DNA of 43,414 nucleotides from an uncultured Bacteroidales bacterium. GTDB lineage: Bacteria > Bacteroidota > Bacteroidia > Bacteroidales > UBA932. Under the pieces are notes generated by a model that did no database searches, was not told where the DNA came from, and saw only the letters and a program-made list of their open reading frames with translations. The stretch's first letter is position 1; each line of letters starts with the position of its first letter. The stretch spans positions 1 through 43,414 of the forward strand of contig CAMZEC010000013.1 in assembly GCA_947305645.1 (NCBI GenBank), written 5' to 3'. Position numbers and translations under genes: made by a program. Of this stretch, positions 1 through 9,300 are shown piece by piece.

Positions 1-1393
1 TGCCGTAGAAGTCGTAATGGCAGAAATAGGTGTACGGCGTCATTATGGCGTAGGCTCCGGGGGCCGTGCCCAGGGAGGTGATTTCGTTGCCTGCGGTATC
101 GTAAAGCCTCATTCCGGGGATGTTGGCCACCGTGGTGCCGTCTTCCATGTTGGTGGTGTAGATGGCCACGGCGTTTACGTTGTCCTGCTCGTGGTACGAC
201 TTCTTCCAGGTAAAGCTGTTGGAGACGTCGTAGCGGAGGGTCTTGAGCCAGCCGCGGTTGATGTTCCAGGTGCCGTTGGTGTTGATGCGGTAACCCAGGT
301 TGGTGCCGCCCGACGCCAGGTTGGAACGCTGGTCGTCCGGGTTCTTGTCGCGGGTGTCCTTGCCGAAGCGGAGGTCAAGGGCGGTGGATGTGACCACTGG
401 CCCGAAAGTCTTGGACCACAGGCCCTTGACGTTCAGCCTCTGGTAGTAGGCATACGACTCGGTGGTCTTGGCGTTGCTGTAGGCGTAGTCGCCGCTGAGG
501 TGCAGGTCGCCGGCCTTTTCGCCCAGGCGTATGCCCTTGGAAGCCGCCACCTGATATATCTTCGGGTCTGCCTTCAGGCGTACCGTAAGCGGTTCTGCTC
601 CGGCCTTGGAGTTGATGATGACGGCTCCCGAAGTGAGGTCTCCGTACTGCACGGAGGGAATGCCGCGTATGACCTCCACCGATTCGATGTTGTCGGTGGA
701 TAGCTGGCGGACGTCGATGCCTCCGGCAGGGGAGGCGCCGCCTGCAGATACGGAAGTGCCGGCGATTGCCGACGATACGCCGTTCATTGCTGCGGTGATG
801 CCCTCCATGTTGGCGTTGTTGGACATGGGTGCGCCGTCCACTATGATGGCGGTGCCCAGGCTGTTCATGTCGCTGCCGTTGACTGAACGAAGGCTGATGC
901 TGTGGGCTGAGTTAAGGTCGGGATTGGTGATGGAGGCGCCCGGCAGCAGTTGCATAATGTCGCGAAGCGAGCTGGTCTGGCTGTGGTCTATGGCCTGGCG
1001 GGAAATCAGCGACGCCGTAGATTCCCCTGCCTTGGAGGCCTCCGCTACCACGTGTACCTCTTCCAGGCGGAAGCTGCTGGGTTTGAGCACGAAGTCTTTC
1101 TTCAGGCTCTGCCGTACGACCACAGTGGTGTCTATGGTCTCGTAGCCGATCAGCTGGATGTTGAGTTCATAGGAACCCGGGTCGAGTCCGCTTATGCGGT
1201 AGGCTCCCTTTGCGTCGGTCGTAGCATAGAGGCCGGCGGGTTTGAGCAGCACTACGGCATAATCCACAGGCACCCGGACACCGTTTTCTTCTGTGGTAAC
1301 GGTGCCGTATATCTCGGCTTTCTTCTGTGCTGCAAGGGTCAGCGGCAGCGCCAGAAAAAGCGTCAGCAGTGCCAGTCTAGCGGGTATGCGCAT
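1..1393 (-). CDS. TonB-dependent outer-membrane receptor, C-terminus cut by window edge
   Basis: About 464 N-terminal residues are readable on the minus strand; the gene runs off the left edge. A signal peptide (MRIPARLALLTLFLALPLTLA) is followed by a CarboxypepD_reg-type beta-sandwich at roughly residues 27-105 (with GAYRISGLDPGSYELNI) and a TonB plug at about 115-260, including SVEVIRGIPSVQYGDLTSGA. The beta-barrel then begins. Such receptors import or bind ligands at the outer membrane using TonB/ExbBD energy. The ATG at 1393 lies inside the end of the upstream peptidase gene (17-base overlap), so the two are probably translationally coupled. The ligand cannot be told; the linked secreted peptidase makes peptides or a peptide-bound ligand a reasonable guess only. 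No SusD partner is seen in the visible part. Confidence 0.88.
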   Translation of the reverse strand, partial: MRIPARLALLTLFLALPLTLAAQKKAEIYGTVTTEENGVRVPVDYAVVLLKPAGLYATTDAKGAYRISGLDPGSYELNIQLIGYETIDTTVVVRQSLKKDFVLKPSSFRLEEVHVVAEASKAGESTASLISRQAIDHSQTSSLRDIMQLLPGASITNPDLNSAHSISLRSVNGSDMNSLGTAIIVDGAPMSNNANMEGITAAMNGVSSAIAGTSVSAGGASPAGGIDVRQLSTDNIESVEVIRGIPSVQYGDLTSGAVIINSKAGAEPLTVRLKADPKIYQVAASKGIRLGEKAGDLHLSGDYAYSNAKTTESYAYYQRLNVKGLWSKTFGPVVTSTALDLRFGKDTRDKNPDDQRSNLASGGTNLGYRINTNGTWNINRGWLKTLRYDVSNSFTWKKSYHEQDNVNAVAIYTTNMEDGTTVANIPGMRLYDTAGNEITSLGTAPGAYAIMTPYTYFCHYDFYG

Positions 1394-3437
1394 TGTCTTC
1401 CAGCCTTCTTATGCTGCGGTATATCTCTTCTTCGACGCCGGGATTCCCGACCTTAAGATTCTTCAGGGCATCATATATTTCCCGGCGGCGCCAGGAGTGG
1501 GTGTACCAGCCGAGGGCTTCGGCCGCCGTCATGCGCATGCTCTTGTCGGCCCCTTCGTCGGCTATCAGTTCCAGCAGGGGATTGATGGCCGCAGGGGTGC
1601 ATGCATTGCGCTGCCGTTTGATGGTGAACATCTTGTCTTTGTAGGGGGTGTGCAGGCCGCCCAGTTCTCCCAGGTCTTTGTCGCTGCTGCGTATGCCGTT
1701 GCATATGCGCTTCACTGAAGATTCGAACTCGTCTTCCAGCGGCCAGACGCCTCTCCAGGCGGCTTTCATGGCCTTTTCTACATCTTCTGCCGGGTAAAGG
1801 GCGAGCGCGCTGACAAGGTGGAAGCGTACACGGGAAGACTCCTGCGGATCCAGATAGTGGCGGGCTATGGCGTCCAGCAGTCCCGGGGCGCCGCAGACCT
1901 CGGCGTAACGTGCCGCCATGCGGCGTACCATTTCGTAAGAATCGTCAAGGCCCGTGCCGATAGCCTCCTCGACAAGCTTGATGTCGGACGCCTCCCGCAT
2001 TATATAGTAGAGCGCCTCCAGGCGTACGTTCAGATACGGGCTCGTGCGCATTAGGCGCAGGCATTCCGCCGGGCTGTACTTGCCGGAGTTGATTTTAAGG
2101 CCGACCGTCACATCAGGGTTCCGGGGGGCGGTGGCGGTGAAGCGGTAAGTGGGGTCGCCGAAGAGGTGGGACTCCAGGGTCATATAGCGGCGGGCCCATT
2201 CGCCGACGCTACTGCCGGCCGCCAGCATGCCGGCGAGCTCGTTCTTCCAGTGGTCCTGGATTATGTTGACGCTGTTGCCGGTAACGGCCATGCTGCGGCT
2301 CCCGTGCCCGAAGGCGTAGCGTGCGGCCACATAGTCGTCGTGCAGGAAGGCCCCGTTGAAGCAGGCGTCCAGCAGTATCACTTTTGCAGCCGGCTTGTAA
2401 CCGTCCAGGTCGGGCAGGGTAATGTCTACGGAGGCGGATTTAAGGGAATCGGCTGTGGTTATGGCGGGGTCGTCCCATCCGGCAAGCCAGCTCCCGGGTA
2501 CCCCGTAATCGGCCGTCAGCTTGGCGGCAGCGGCGACCTTGTCCTTGGCGCTCCGCATCTTGCCGCGCAGGAAGATCTTGGTGTACTCCATGTGCTCGGT
2601 GGCCATGTAGGTATAGGGCTCCTTGCTTATGTATTGGGCGCCGACGGCCCCGTGGGTGTGCAGGTGGGCGAAATCCACCTCAGGGTCGGCCAGGACGGCC
2701 TTCAGACGGTCGCGGGTGTAGCGCTCTTCGTCGAAGTGCAGGAAGCGAACCTGCCCCTCCGGCTCCTTTAGGCCGAACTGTTCGTAGTAAGCGCGCTCCT
2801 CGTCGATGCGGGCGTTGATGCTCTCCGAGCTGTTTCCGTGGCCTCCGAAGTGGAATACCTTGTCCAGCGGTTCCCGACTGCCTTTGGCTTCCGCGGCCCT
2901 GTCGAGGAACTCGCAGATGAGCTCATGGAAACTGTGACCGGGGTCGGTACGTGCCGGCTTGATTCGGGCGGTATATATGTCGCAGCGCACCCTCTGGTCA
3001 CCTTCCGGCATCAGGTCGTAATACCATAGCGGGCCGTCGTTCCTGATGAAGCGGAAGCTCAGTCCGAAATCGTCGTAGAAGCGGTCGGATGGAACGGAGG
3101 AACGCTTGTCGGGCATCTTGGGGTCCATTTTGAATGCGGTGCACAGATGGTGGGCCTGGCGTATCATGGGAACAGGGATGTCGCCCACGAGCACCGCTCC
3201 TTCCAACTTGCGTTTGCCGTGCAGCAGCTGCAGGGTGTCGCGCAGGCGCTCCGGGGTCCAGTCGGCCACCAGCACCAGCACGTTCTTGCCGTCGTGCTGC
3301 CGTATTGCCGCCGCGTACCTCTCTATTGATGCGGCACAGGCATCGTAGCTGGCCTTGTCGGCTACTATGGCGAAGGAGTTGCGGGCCTGAAGGGGGAGTG
3401 CTGCAAACAGCAGTAGTGCGAAAAGTATCTTTTTCAT
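1377..3437 (-). CDS. Secreted C25/caspase-like cysteine peptidase with HEAT-like C-terminus
   Basis: 686 aa with signal peptide MKKILFALLLFAALPLQA and no lipobox, so probably periplasmic or secreted. Residues about 20-440 resemble gingipain-type (clan CD, family C25) peptidases: FHFGGHGNS near 195-203, a candidate catalytic His in LHTHG near 259-263, a candidate catalytic Cys359 in ILLDACFNGAF, and the family-typical ending LFGDPTYRF near 425-433. Residues about 455-680 are alpha-helical HEAT-like repeats (for example VRLEALYYI, VRRMAARYA, MRMTAAEALGWY). No T9SS C-terminal sorting domain is visible, unlike true gingipains. It starts 2 bases after the upstream lipoprotein stop and overlaps the downstream TonB receptor by 17 bases, so it sits in one operon. 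The peptidase call rests on motifs only and the exact dyad is an inference. Confidence 0.72.
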   Translation of the reverse strand: MKKILFALLLFAALPLQARNSFAIVADKASYDACAASIERYAAAIRQHDGKNVLVLVADWTPERLRDTLQLLHGKRKLEGAVLVGDIPVPMIRQAHHLCTAFKMDPKMPDKRSSVPSDRFYDDFGLSFRFIRNDGPLWYYDLMPEGDQRVRCDIYTARIKPARTDPGHSFHELICEFLDRAAEAKGSREPLDKVFHFGGHGNSSESINARIDEERAYYEQFGLKEPEGQVRFLHFDEERYTRDRLKAVLADPEVDFAHLHTHGAVGAQYISKEPYTYMATEHMEYTKIFLRGKMRSAKDKVAAAAKLTADYGVPGSWLAGWDDPAITTADSLKSASVDITLPDLDGYKPAAKVILLDACFNGAFLHDDYVAARYAFGHGSRSMAVTGNSVNIIQDHWKNELAGMLAAGSSVGEWARRYMTLESHLFGDPTYRFTATAPRNPDVTVGLKINSGKYSPAECLRLMRTSPYLNVRLEALYYIMREASDIKLVEEAIGTGLDDSYEMVRRMAARYAEVCGAPGLLDAIARHYLDPQESSRVRFHLVSALALYPAEDVEKAMKAAWRGVWPLEDEFESSVKRICNGIRSSDKDLGELGGLHTPYKDKMFTIKRQRNACTPAAINPLLELIADEGADKSMRMTAAEALGWYTHSWRRREIYDALKNLKVGNPGVEEEIYRSIRRLEDNAHTR

Positions 3438-3439
3438 AG

Positions 3440-5878
3440 CTATTGTTCTATGCAGGGGCGGATGGGGTATACGGACTGGCGGTTGCTGCCGTAGATCGTA
3501 TATACTCCGGATGCCGATGAAGTCTTGTATGCAGACAAATAATATGAGGAGTTGGCATCTCCGGCATTGTTAATCTGGTTGGGATTTCCTGACCAGTAGG
3601 AACAATGGGTGCCCACATTCCTGAGTGAGCCGAATACGGATGAGGTCAGGTAGTCGCTGGTGGACATCGATCCGGTAGCGGGGTAGAACACAGGCTCGCC
3701 GCCCTTGTCCGGCTTGCTCCAAAAATACCAGCCGCCATTGAATTCTTCCGAGATGTTGGTAGCGCTGAATGCACTCCAGGCATTCATGGGAGGGAGACAA
3801 TAGCCCACGGGACAAGGATCGTAAATTGTTTTTACAATAACATCTGTAGCACCTAGCTTGTCCTGCAGGGCGTTCCAGGTGTTGGTGTACGTGTTGTCGC
3901 CTCCTGAATTGATGTTGTATTGGGAAGGATGGCGGATGAAATTGGCTATGTTCCTGTCGAGCAGCGCGGCACGAGTACCAACGGTGTCCCGTCTTGCTGT
4001 CGTGTACCATGTTTTCTTCCGGAAATTGTCGCTTGCATCTTTGACCAGCGTGCCGTCTCCTGCAACAAAAGGATCCTTCCTGCCCCACTGCCAGAAAGGA
4101 CAGAAACCGGTTTCGTTGGCCGGAAGGCTTGCTCCGGACAGGACAAAAGAAAGATTAATCACTTTACCTGTTCCGTTTTCTGTAAGGCGTACCCTGATGC
4201 TGCGCTCGGGATATTCTATGGGAGAGGAATACTTTGCCACCCAGCCAAGGTTGAAACGCATAAACCCGAAGTCCTTGGATGCTTTGTTGGTGACTGTGAC
4301 AGGCTGAAGTTCTGAAGCAGAGGCTCCGCAGACCCAGATATGCCAACTCCAGACAACCAAGCCATCGGCATCAATAGCGCTGATTACGGCATTGCCTTCA
4401 CGAATGGTCCCGGCGGGCACATTGAAGACAATTCTGTCATCTTTACCGCTGCCTTTAACGAAACTAACCTCATCTGCAATCAGACCGAGGGCATCCTGCC
4501 ATTCAATCCTTGCGCTTGTTACTTTGTCTGAGCCCTCGTTGATGTAGGGAGACGTAATAGCTTTGCCATCTGCACCGATAAATGGAGACAGGATACGTTC
4601 TCCGCTCGCGTCCGGCGCGTAGGCATTGGTGTTCGGGCTGCCGTTCTTGATGGCATTACCATAAACAAGGGGGAAAGAATACCATCCCGGGGCGCGTACA
4701 ATGTAACAGTTGGCGGTGTTTATTCCGTTGAGCGACAGCCCCGGAAGGGTGCTGTTATCAGTAGAGAGATCCACAGGATTATCTTTGGAACCTCGCGCGG
4801 CAGCGGTTCTCAGCATGGCATTGTTCTGGTTGTCGCCTCCGGCGGGAGATGCCGGAAGGATATTGAGAACTCCCGATTCTCCGGTGAATCCGGTTCCTAT
4901 ACGGCTGGACGCATCTGCAGGTGTTTCACTCCCGTCCAGGAAGTATTCGGCACTGTACCCGGAAGACTTAACCGAATAGCGGAATGAATTAATACCGGAG
5001 TACGAGTAAAAGAAGACTTTGTTTTCGCCCGGCCACACTTTGCCGGACTGCTCGCCGTCATCGAAACTCACAAAAAAGTTGTTGTCTTCGTTTACAGTTT
5101 CAAGGGCCAGGTTTCCGGTAAGCAGGCGTTTGCTGCGTGTGGCCGTGACTGTCTTGGAGGTGTACTTGACAGCCCTTGCCCCGTCTCCTTCCAGGGTGAC
5201 GGTTATTCCTTTGCTGAAAGTCTGAGGAATGACGGCAAGATAATAAGTGCCTTTCTGCAGTATTGATTCACCGTCTGAGATACTGACTTCCTTTGCTCCG
5301 CTGATGACTGTGCATACGGGTTCCCCTTCATCTTTGGAGGGTATGCTGATGCGCACTTTACCGGCAATCAGTTCACCGTTGTTACCTTTGAAGCGTATGG
5401 TCTTGATGCCGTCTGTCTGCAAGTCAACCTCGACCAAAGATACGCAGTTCTTGAAGTGAAGCTCATTCGTCTTTGTAGAAGCAACGGCCACGATATTGCT
5501 GAACTGGTTGGGAATCGCCTTCTGGTTGGATGGAATCGTAGTGGTTGCGAAACCGGTACGGTTCGTCGCTTCTTCGTTATACGGATAAATGGCGTAGTAA
5601 ATACTCGAAAGCTTGCTCAGCGAGCCCTCAAGCCAGAAGTCTCCGTCACCGCCGGAGGTCGCACGGAAGCGGCAGTTGTCGGCGCTGCAGAAAATAGACA
5701 CGTCGTCTTTTTCTGCCTCCCAACAGATCTTGTAGCCGTCGGTGAGGTAGGCTTTGGTATCTATTTCGTTTATTTTGAAACGGGCGTATTGTCCGGCAGA
5801 GACTTCTACTGAAACCGGTTCTTTACCGCAGGATATCAGTGCCGCGGCAGAAATCAAAAGAGTAAAGAATTTCTTCAT
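3440..5878 (-). CDS. Surface lipoprotein, fimbrillin-like N-terminus and FISUMP-like C-terminal domain
   Basis: 812 aa from the ATG at 5878. That start is chosen over an ATG 18 bases upstream because AGGAGG lies 7 bases before it and because it begins a clean lipoprotein signal (MKKFFTLLISAAALISCGKE). The lipidated Cys is followed by Gly-Lys-Glu, close to Bacteroidota surface-export signals. Residues about 25-260 look fimbrillin-like (conversion of a basic state to YYLAVIPQTFSKGITVTLEG). Residues about 596-812 carry the signature of Fibrobacter-succinogenes-major-paralogue type domains: FWQWGRKDPF, IYDPCPVGYCLPP, WSGNPN and a terminal VYPIRPCIEQ. The middle region is unassigned beta-rich sequence. 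It follows a 40-aa peptide gene by 11 bases and precedes the peptidase by 2 bases. Role: a surface-exposed adhesin or structural protein by architecture; ligand unknown. Confidence 0.8.
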   Translation of the reverse strand: MKKFFTLLISAAALISCGKEPVSVEVSAGQYARFKINEIDTKAYLTDGYKICWEAEKDDVSIFCSADNCRFRATSGGDGDFWLEGSLSKLSSIYYAIYPYNEEATNRTGFATTTIPSNQKAIPNQFSNIVAVASTKTNELHFKNCVSLVEVDLQTDGIKTIRFKGNNGELIAGKVRISIPSKDEGEPVCTVISGAKEVSISDGESILQKGTYYLAVIPQTFSKGITVTLEGDGARAVKYTSKTVTATRSKRLLTGNLALETVNEDNNFFVSFDDGEQSGKVWPGENKVFFYSYSGINSFRYSVKSSGYSAEYFLDGSETPADASSRIGTGFTGESGVLNILPASPAGGDNQNNAMLRTAAARGSKDNPVDLSTDNSTLPGLSLNGINTANCYIVRAPGWYSFPLVYGNAIKNGSPNTNAYAPDASGERILSPFIGADGKAITSPYINEGSDKVTSARIEWQDALGLIADEVSFVKGSGKDDRIVFNVPAGTIREGNAVISAIDADGLVVWSWHIWVCGASASELQPVTVTNKASKDFGFMRFNLGWVAKYSSPIEYPERSIRVRLTENGTGKVINLSFVLSGASLPANETGFCPFWQWGRKDPFVAGDGTLVKDASDNFRKKTWYTTARRDTVGTRAALLDRNIANFIRHPSQYNINSGGDNTYTNTWNALQDKLGATDVIVKTIYDPCPVGYCLPPMNAWSAFSATNISEEFNGGWYFWSKPDKGGEPVFYPATGSMSTSDYLTSSVFGSLRNVGTHCSYWSGNPNQINNAGDANSSYYLSAYKTSSASGVYTIYGSNRQSVYPIRPCIEQ

Positions 5879-5889
5879 AGCCTGTCCTC

Positions 5890-6012
5890 CTACCATTCGA
5901 TTTCTTCGGACTCGGTAAAGTCCTCGATTGAACTGCCGACAAGGCTGTCACAAATTATGCGGACCAGTTCTTCGCTGATCTCTGCAATGTCCGGCCTGGT
6001 GTATTGTCTCAT
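5890..6012 (-). CDS. Short acidic Trp-terminated peptide (leader of lipoprotein operon)
   Basis: 40 aa from the ATG at 6012 (MRQYTRPDIAEISEELVRII at the start, ending SEEIEW). A longer reading from 6087 adds a lysine-rich, hydrophobic stretch, but the TAnnTTTG promoter box at 6031-6038 lies between the two ATGs, so the shorter start is favoured. No signal peptide and no known domain. It shares the pattern Y-x-x-P-x-I, then I/L-C-D-S, then D-F-T, and a terminal Trp with the peptide encoded divergently at 6149-6304. It is the first gene of the operon; its stop is 11 bases before the lipoprotein start. Bacteroidales genomes contain many tiny Trp-ending proteins of this general look, to my knowledge without an assigned function. 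Expression is supported by promoter and context, not proven. Confidence 0.62.
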   Translation of the reverse strand: MRQYTRPDIAEISEELVRIICDSLVGSSIEDFTESEEIEW

Positions 6013-6030
6013 AACAAAAAAGCTTAACCA

Positions 6031-6038
6031 CAAATATA
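6031..6038 (-). promoter_or_regulatory. Bacteroidota -7 box (TATATTTG), minus strand
   Basis: The minus strand reads TATATTTG, an exact TAnnTTTG match, with an AT-rich upstream region and a weak T-rich -33 region. It would start a transcript about 10-15 bases before the peptide ATG at 6012 and drive the peptide-lipoprotein-peptidase-receptor operon. Confidence 0.65.
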
Positions 6039-6070
6039 TTATTAATTTTATTAAAAAAGGCGTGGCTTTT

Positions 6071-6102
6071 TTTGTTTTTTTCTTCATTGTTTGCTAATTT
6101 TG
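6071..6102 (+). promoter_or_regulatory. Bacteroidota promoter TTTG-N20-TAATTTTG
   Basis: A -33 TTTG at 6071-6074 is followed after 20 bases by TAATTTTG at 6095-6102, both matching the Bacteroides consensus and spacing. It faces away from the minus-strand promoter at 6031, so two surface-protein operons fire divergently from about 100 bases. Confidence 0.7.
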
Positions 6103-6148
6103 GACTTTGGAGCAAAAACCAACTGACATATTTTTATTAACCATAATA

Positions 6149-6304
6149 ATGTCAATTATGACCAAAAAACTATCATTCACAACAGCGAGGGCCTATAAGG
6201 CTCCGCGCATAGCCATCGAGGCGAGAGTGCCTGAGGAGATGCTGTGCGACAGTAACGACGGTCTCACCGAGGACATCGGTGACGTAGAAGATTTCACCTG
6301 GTAA
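6149..6304 (+). CDS. Short acidic Trp-terminated peptide (leader of fimbrillin-GLUG gene)
   Basis: 51 aa from the ATG at 6149, or 48 aa from the ATG at 6158 (MTKKLSFTTARAYKAP). A still longer reading from 6107 would begin at or beside the predicted transcription start and is unlikely. It ends in DIGDVEDFTW and contains EEMLCDSND. It aligns with the divergent 40-aa peptide through Y-x-x-P-x-I, (I/L)-C-D-S, D-F-T and the terminal Trp. No signal peptide, no recognised domain. The stop is 3 bases before the next start codon, so translation of the large lipoprotein is likely coupled to it. It could be a regulatory leader peptide or a small partner protein; no function should be assumed. Confidence 0.66.
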   Translation: MSIMTKKLSFTTARAYKAPRIAIEARVPEEMLCDSNDGLTEDIGDVEDFTW

Positions 6305-6307
6305 ACA

Positions 6308-9300
6308 ATGAGCGCTATGAAGAGATTATTCATTTTTGCGGCGCTTGTGCTTGCCGCCGCGGTTTCCTGTACCAAGGAGATCGCTCCCGTGGAAAAAATC
6401 AATGTTGACGTTGTCCCCGACAACTATGTTCCTGTTACGCTTTCCGCTGCTTTCGATGCCGGTACCAAAGTGGTTATCGACGACAAGAAAGTTCTCTGGG
6501 AGGTTGGCGAAGAGGTGGCCGTATTTGCCGACGGCGCCGGCAGCCCTATCAAGTTCTCGGTGGTCGAGTGCGCCGCGGGCGAGAAAGGCGTAAATGCCAA
6601 GATCGCCGGTGCAGTTCCCGAGGGGACCAAGACCTTCACTGCCGTCTATCCTTATCAGGCAGCTTTGAGCATCGCCGAAGGCGTGGTTTCAGTAGACATT
6701 CCTGCTGAGCAGACCATAACCGAAGGCCGCACCTACGATTCACAGGCATTCCCTTCCGTTGCGTATTATGCAGATGCAGAGAGCGTTCCCGTATTCCGTA
6801 ACGTCATGTCCCTGGTAACCTTCAACGTGGGCCAGACCGAGGGTGTGAGTGAGGTTCGTATCTATTACGACGGAACGGTCAACTGCGCCGGCGAGATTGC
6901 CGTGGCGGTTGATAAAGAGAACGCAGCTCCCGAAATCGAGAACAAGTGTGAGGCTCCTTACGTGAGCGTCATTTGCGTGGGTGGCTTCGAGCCCGGCGTG
7001 ACTTATACAGCCGCCGTAGCTCCTGCAAAGTCTGCAGGCGTTTCATCCATCTCCTTCTTGGGCAACAAGGCAGGTATGCGTCAGTCTGCAAACGAGCTGG
7101 TGATGGAGCGCAACAAGGGCAAGAACCTCGGTGACCTTACCGAAAAAGCCGTCTGGAGCTATTTCCAGATCTCCAATGCCGAGGAGCTTAAGGATTTCCT
7201 CGCAGTGGCCAAAGACCTCCCCAAGGCCTGGACTGCTACCCTTTCCAACGACATCGACTGCTCCGATGTTGAGATCGGTACGGCCGAGAGCTATGCCGGT
7301 GTATTCGACGGCCAGGGCTGCAAGCTCATCAACTGGACTTCCAACGCCGCACCTCTGTTCGTAACAGTTACCGGAACCGTCAAGGATTTCACGATCGATG
7401 CTTCCTGTAAGCTCAATCTCCCGGCGACTATGACGGGCAATATCGGTTTTGTGGCCTGTAACAACAAGGGAGTCGTTTCCGGAATTACCAATAATGCGGA
7501 CATCAGCGGTGACGTCGTAATTAAAGGCGGTTATGCTGCTGCTATAATAGGCCGCTGCGACGCTACTGGCCTTGGACATGGAATCACGGTCGCTGATTGT
7601 GTTAACAATGGTAACATTACCATTAATACCACCGCCAATACTGGCGCAACCCAGTATGTCGGAACCATTATGGGTAGTATGGGTGCAAATGCGGCTAACG
7701 TTATTAAAGATTGTACCAATAACGGTAATCTTACTATCAATTGCTCCGGAACCAATACCAAGAACTTCTATATCGGTGGTATTACCGGTGGAACTACCAA
7801 TAACAGTAATAATGTTAACCTGATTAACAACGGAGACGTAACGCTTAAGTGCGCGGGCCATGAAGCCGCTTTGTGTCTGGCAGGTATTTCCAGCTACACT
7901 ACCGGCAACATTACGAACTGCGAGAACAATGGCAATATTTCGTTCTTGTCTGAGGGCCGTCTCAAGGCTACTTTTGTAGCTGGTCTTGCCGGTTATTTCG
8001 CAGACAGGACTGTAAGCAACAGCGTTAACCGCGGTGACGTAACCATCAGCGCAACTGCAATCGGAGGACGTAATAACATCGGTGGCTTGGACGCCGCTCA
8101 TAGTTACACTGTTCATAGCAGTAAGTACCACGGTGTTGCTGCCGGTCTTACAATCGGCGGCCTTGTCTCCGCTACCGGTTACAACAATCCCACATTTGAG
8201 GGCTGCTCCAATTACGGTAAAGTAACCCTGACCCTCACGGATCCTATGAATAATCCGGGAAGCCATACTGCAGCTCGTCCTTCCATGGGCGGACTGGTGG
8301 GTGACTGCGCCGGTCCTATGACGGATTGCCACAATTATGGCGATGTAACCGTGACATTCGGTACTGCATCATTCACGGCTACAAATGCTGGCTATACGCC
8401 TTATGTAGGCGGCATAGTGGGGTCCAGCTACAATTTCTCCGGCGCTACCTCCGATGGTGGAACCGATTGGAATGCCAAGAACAAATTCACACTTACGAAT
8501 TGCACCAACTCCGGAAATGTTACCTTGGTTAATTACAATACCCATACTACAAACAATGCAGTCGGTGGTATTTGTGGCTGGCCTCAGTCTGAGAATACGT
8601 CGGCAGTGTACATTGCCAAGAACTGTAGTAACTCCGGTGATATTTCTTTCGTAGGAAATGCAAAGGTACGCGTAGGTGGTATCCATGGCGGTACAGGACG
8701 CATGGACGGATGCTCGAATACTGGTAATATTTCCGTAGAATCCGCGCAGAAGGAATCTGTGGCAGGAAGTGTGGCCGGATTCCAGAGCCAGACACATACC
8801 TTCTCCAACTGCACCGCTGGCGGTAAAGTTGAAGCCAAGAGTTTAGTGAATGGACTCGGTGGCCTTGTGGGGCAGATTGGTAATTACGCATTTACAGGAA
8901 TGGACGGTTGCTCCGTTAATTGTGAGCTCATTGGAGGCCCCGAAGGAAAGACAGGCCTTATTATCGGCTCCTTTAATGGCACGACCAAGAAGATCGTTCT
9001 CGGCTCCGCAGAGGATCCTATCGAGATTGCAGGTAGCATTGACGGCACGGCCGTTTCTGAAGAGAATGTCCAGACATATTTCTGTGGCAACACCGGAATG
9101 AGCCTTGACAATCATACCGTGTATTATTCTCTTAACGGTAAGTCGCACAGGCACCCTGCATGCATAGCCGAGGCCATTTACATCGGCAACAGCCAGTCTA
9201 TCTACAATTCCGAGACATGGACAGTCAATCTGCACCAGCAGTACGTCATCAAACTGGATGCAGAAGGAGAGCTGGTTACCCTGGTTCTCAACAAGAAGGG

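Noticed and set aside
17..1145. Plus-strand open frames over the left edge
   Set aside because: The minus strand encodes a signal peptide, CarboxypepD_reg and TonB plug in one uninterrupted frame.
6013..6087. 25-residue N-terminal extension of the minus-strand mini-protein
   Set aside because: The exact TAnnTTTG box lies inside it, so the transcript would start after the upstream ATG. A membrane-segment version cannot be excluded completely.
7043..8332. 429-codon open frame antisense to the GLUG repeats of the giant lipoprotein
   Set aside because: It is low-complexity (Ile, Val, Gly, Asn, Thr rich), mirrors the repeat codons of the real gene, and has no domain or credible start signal.
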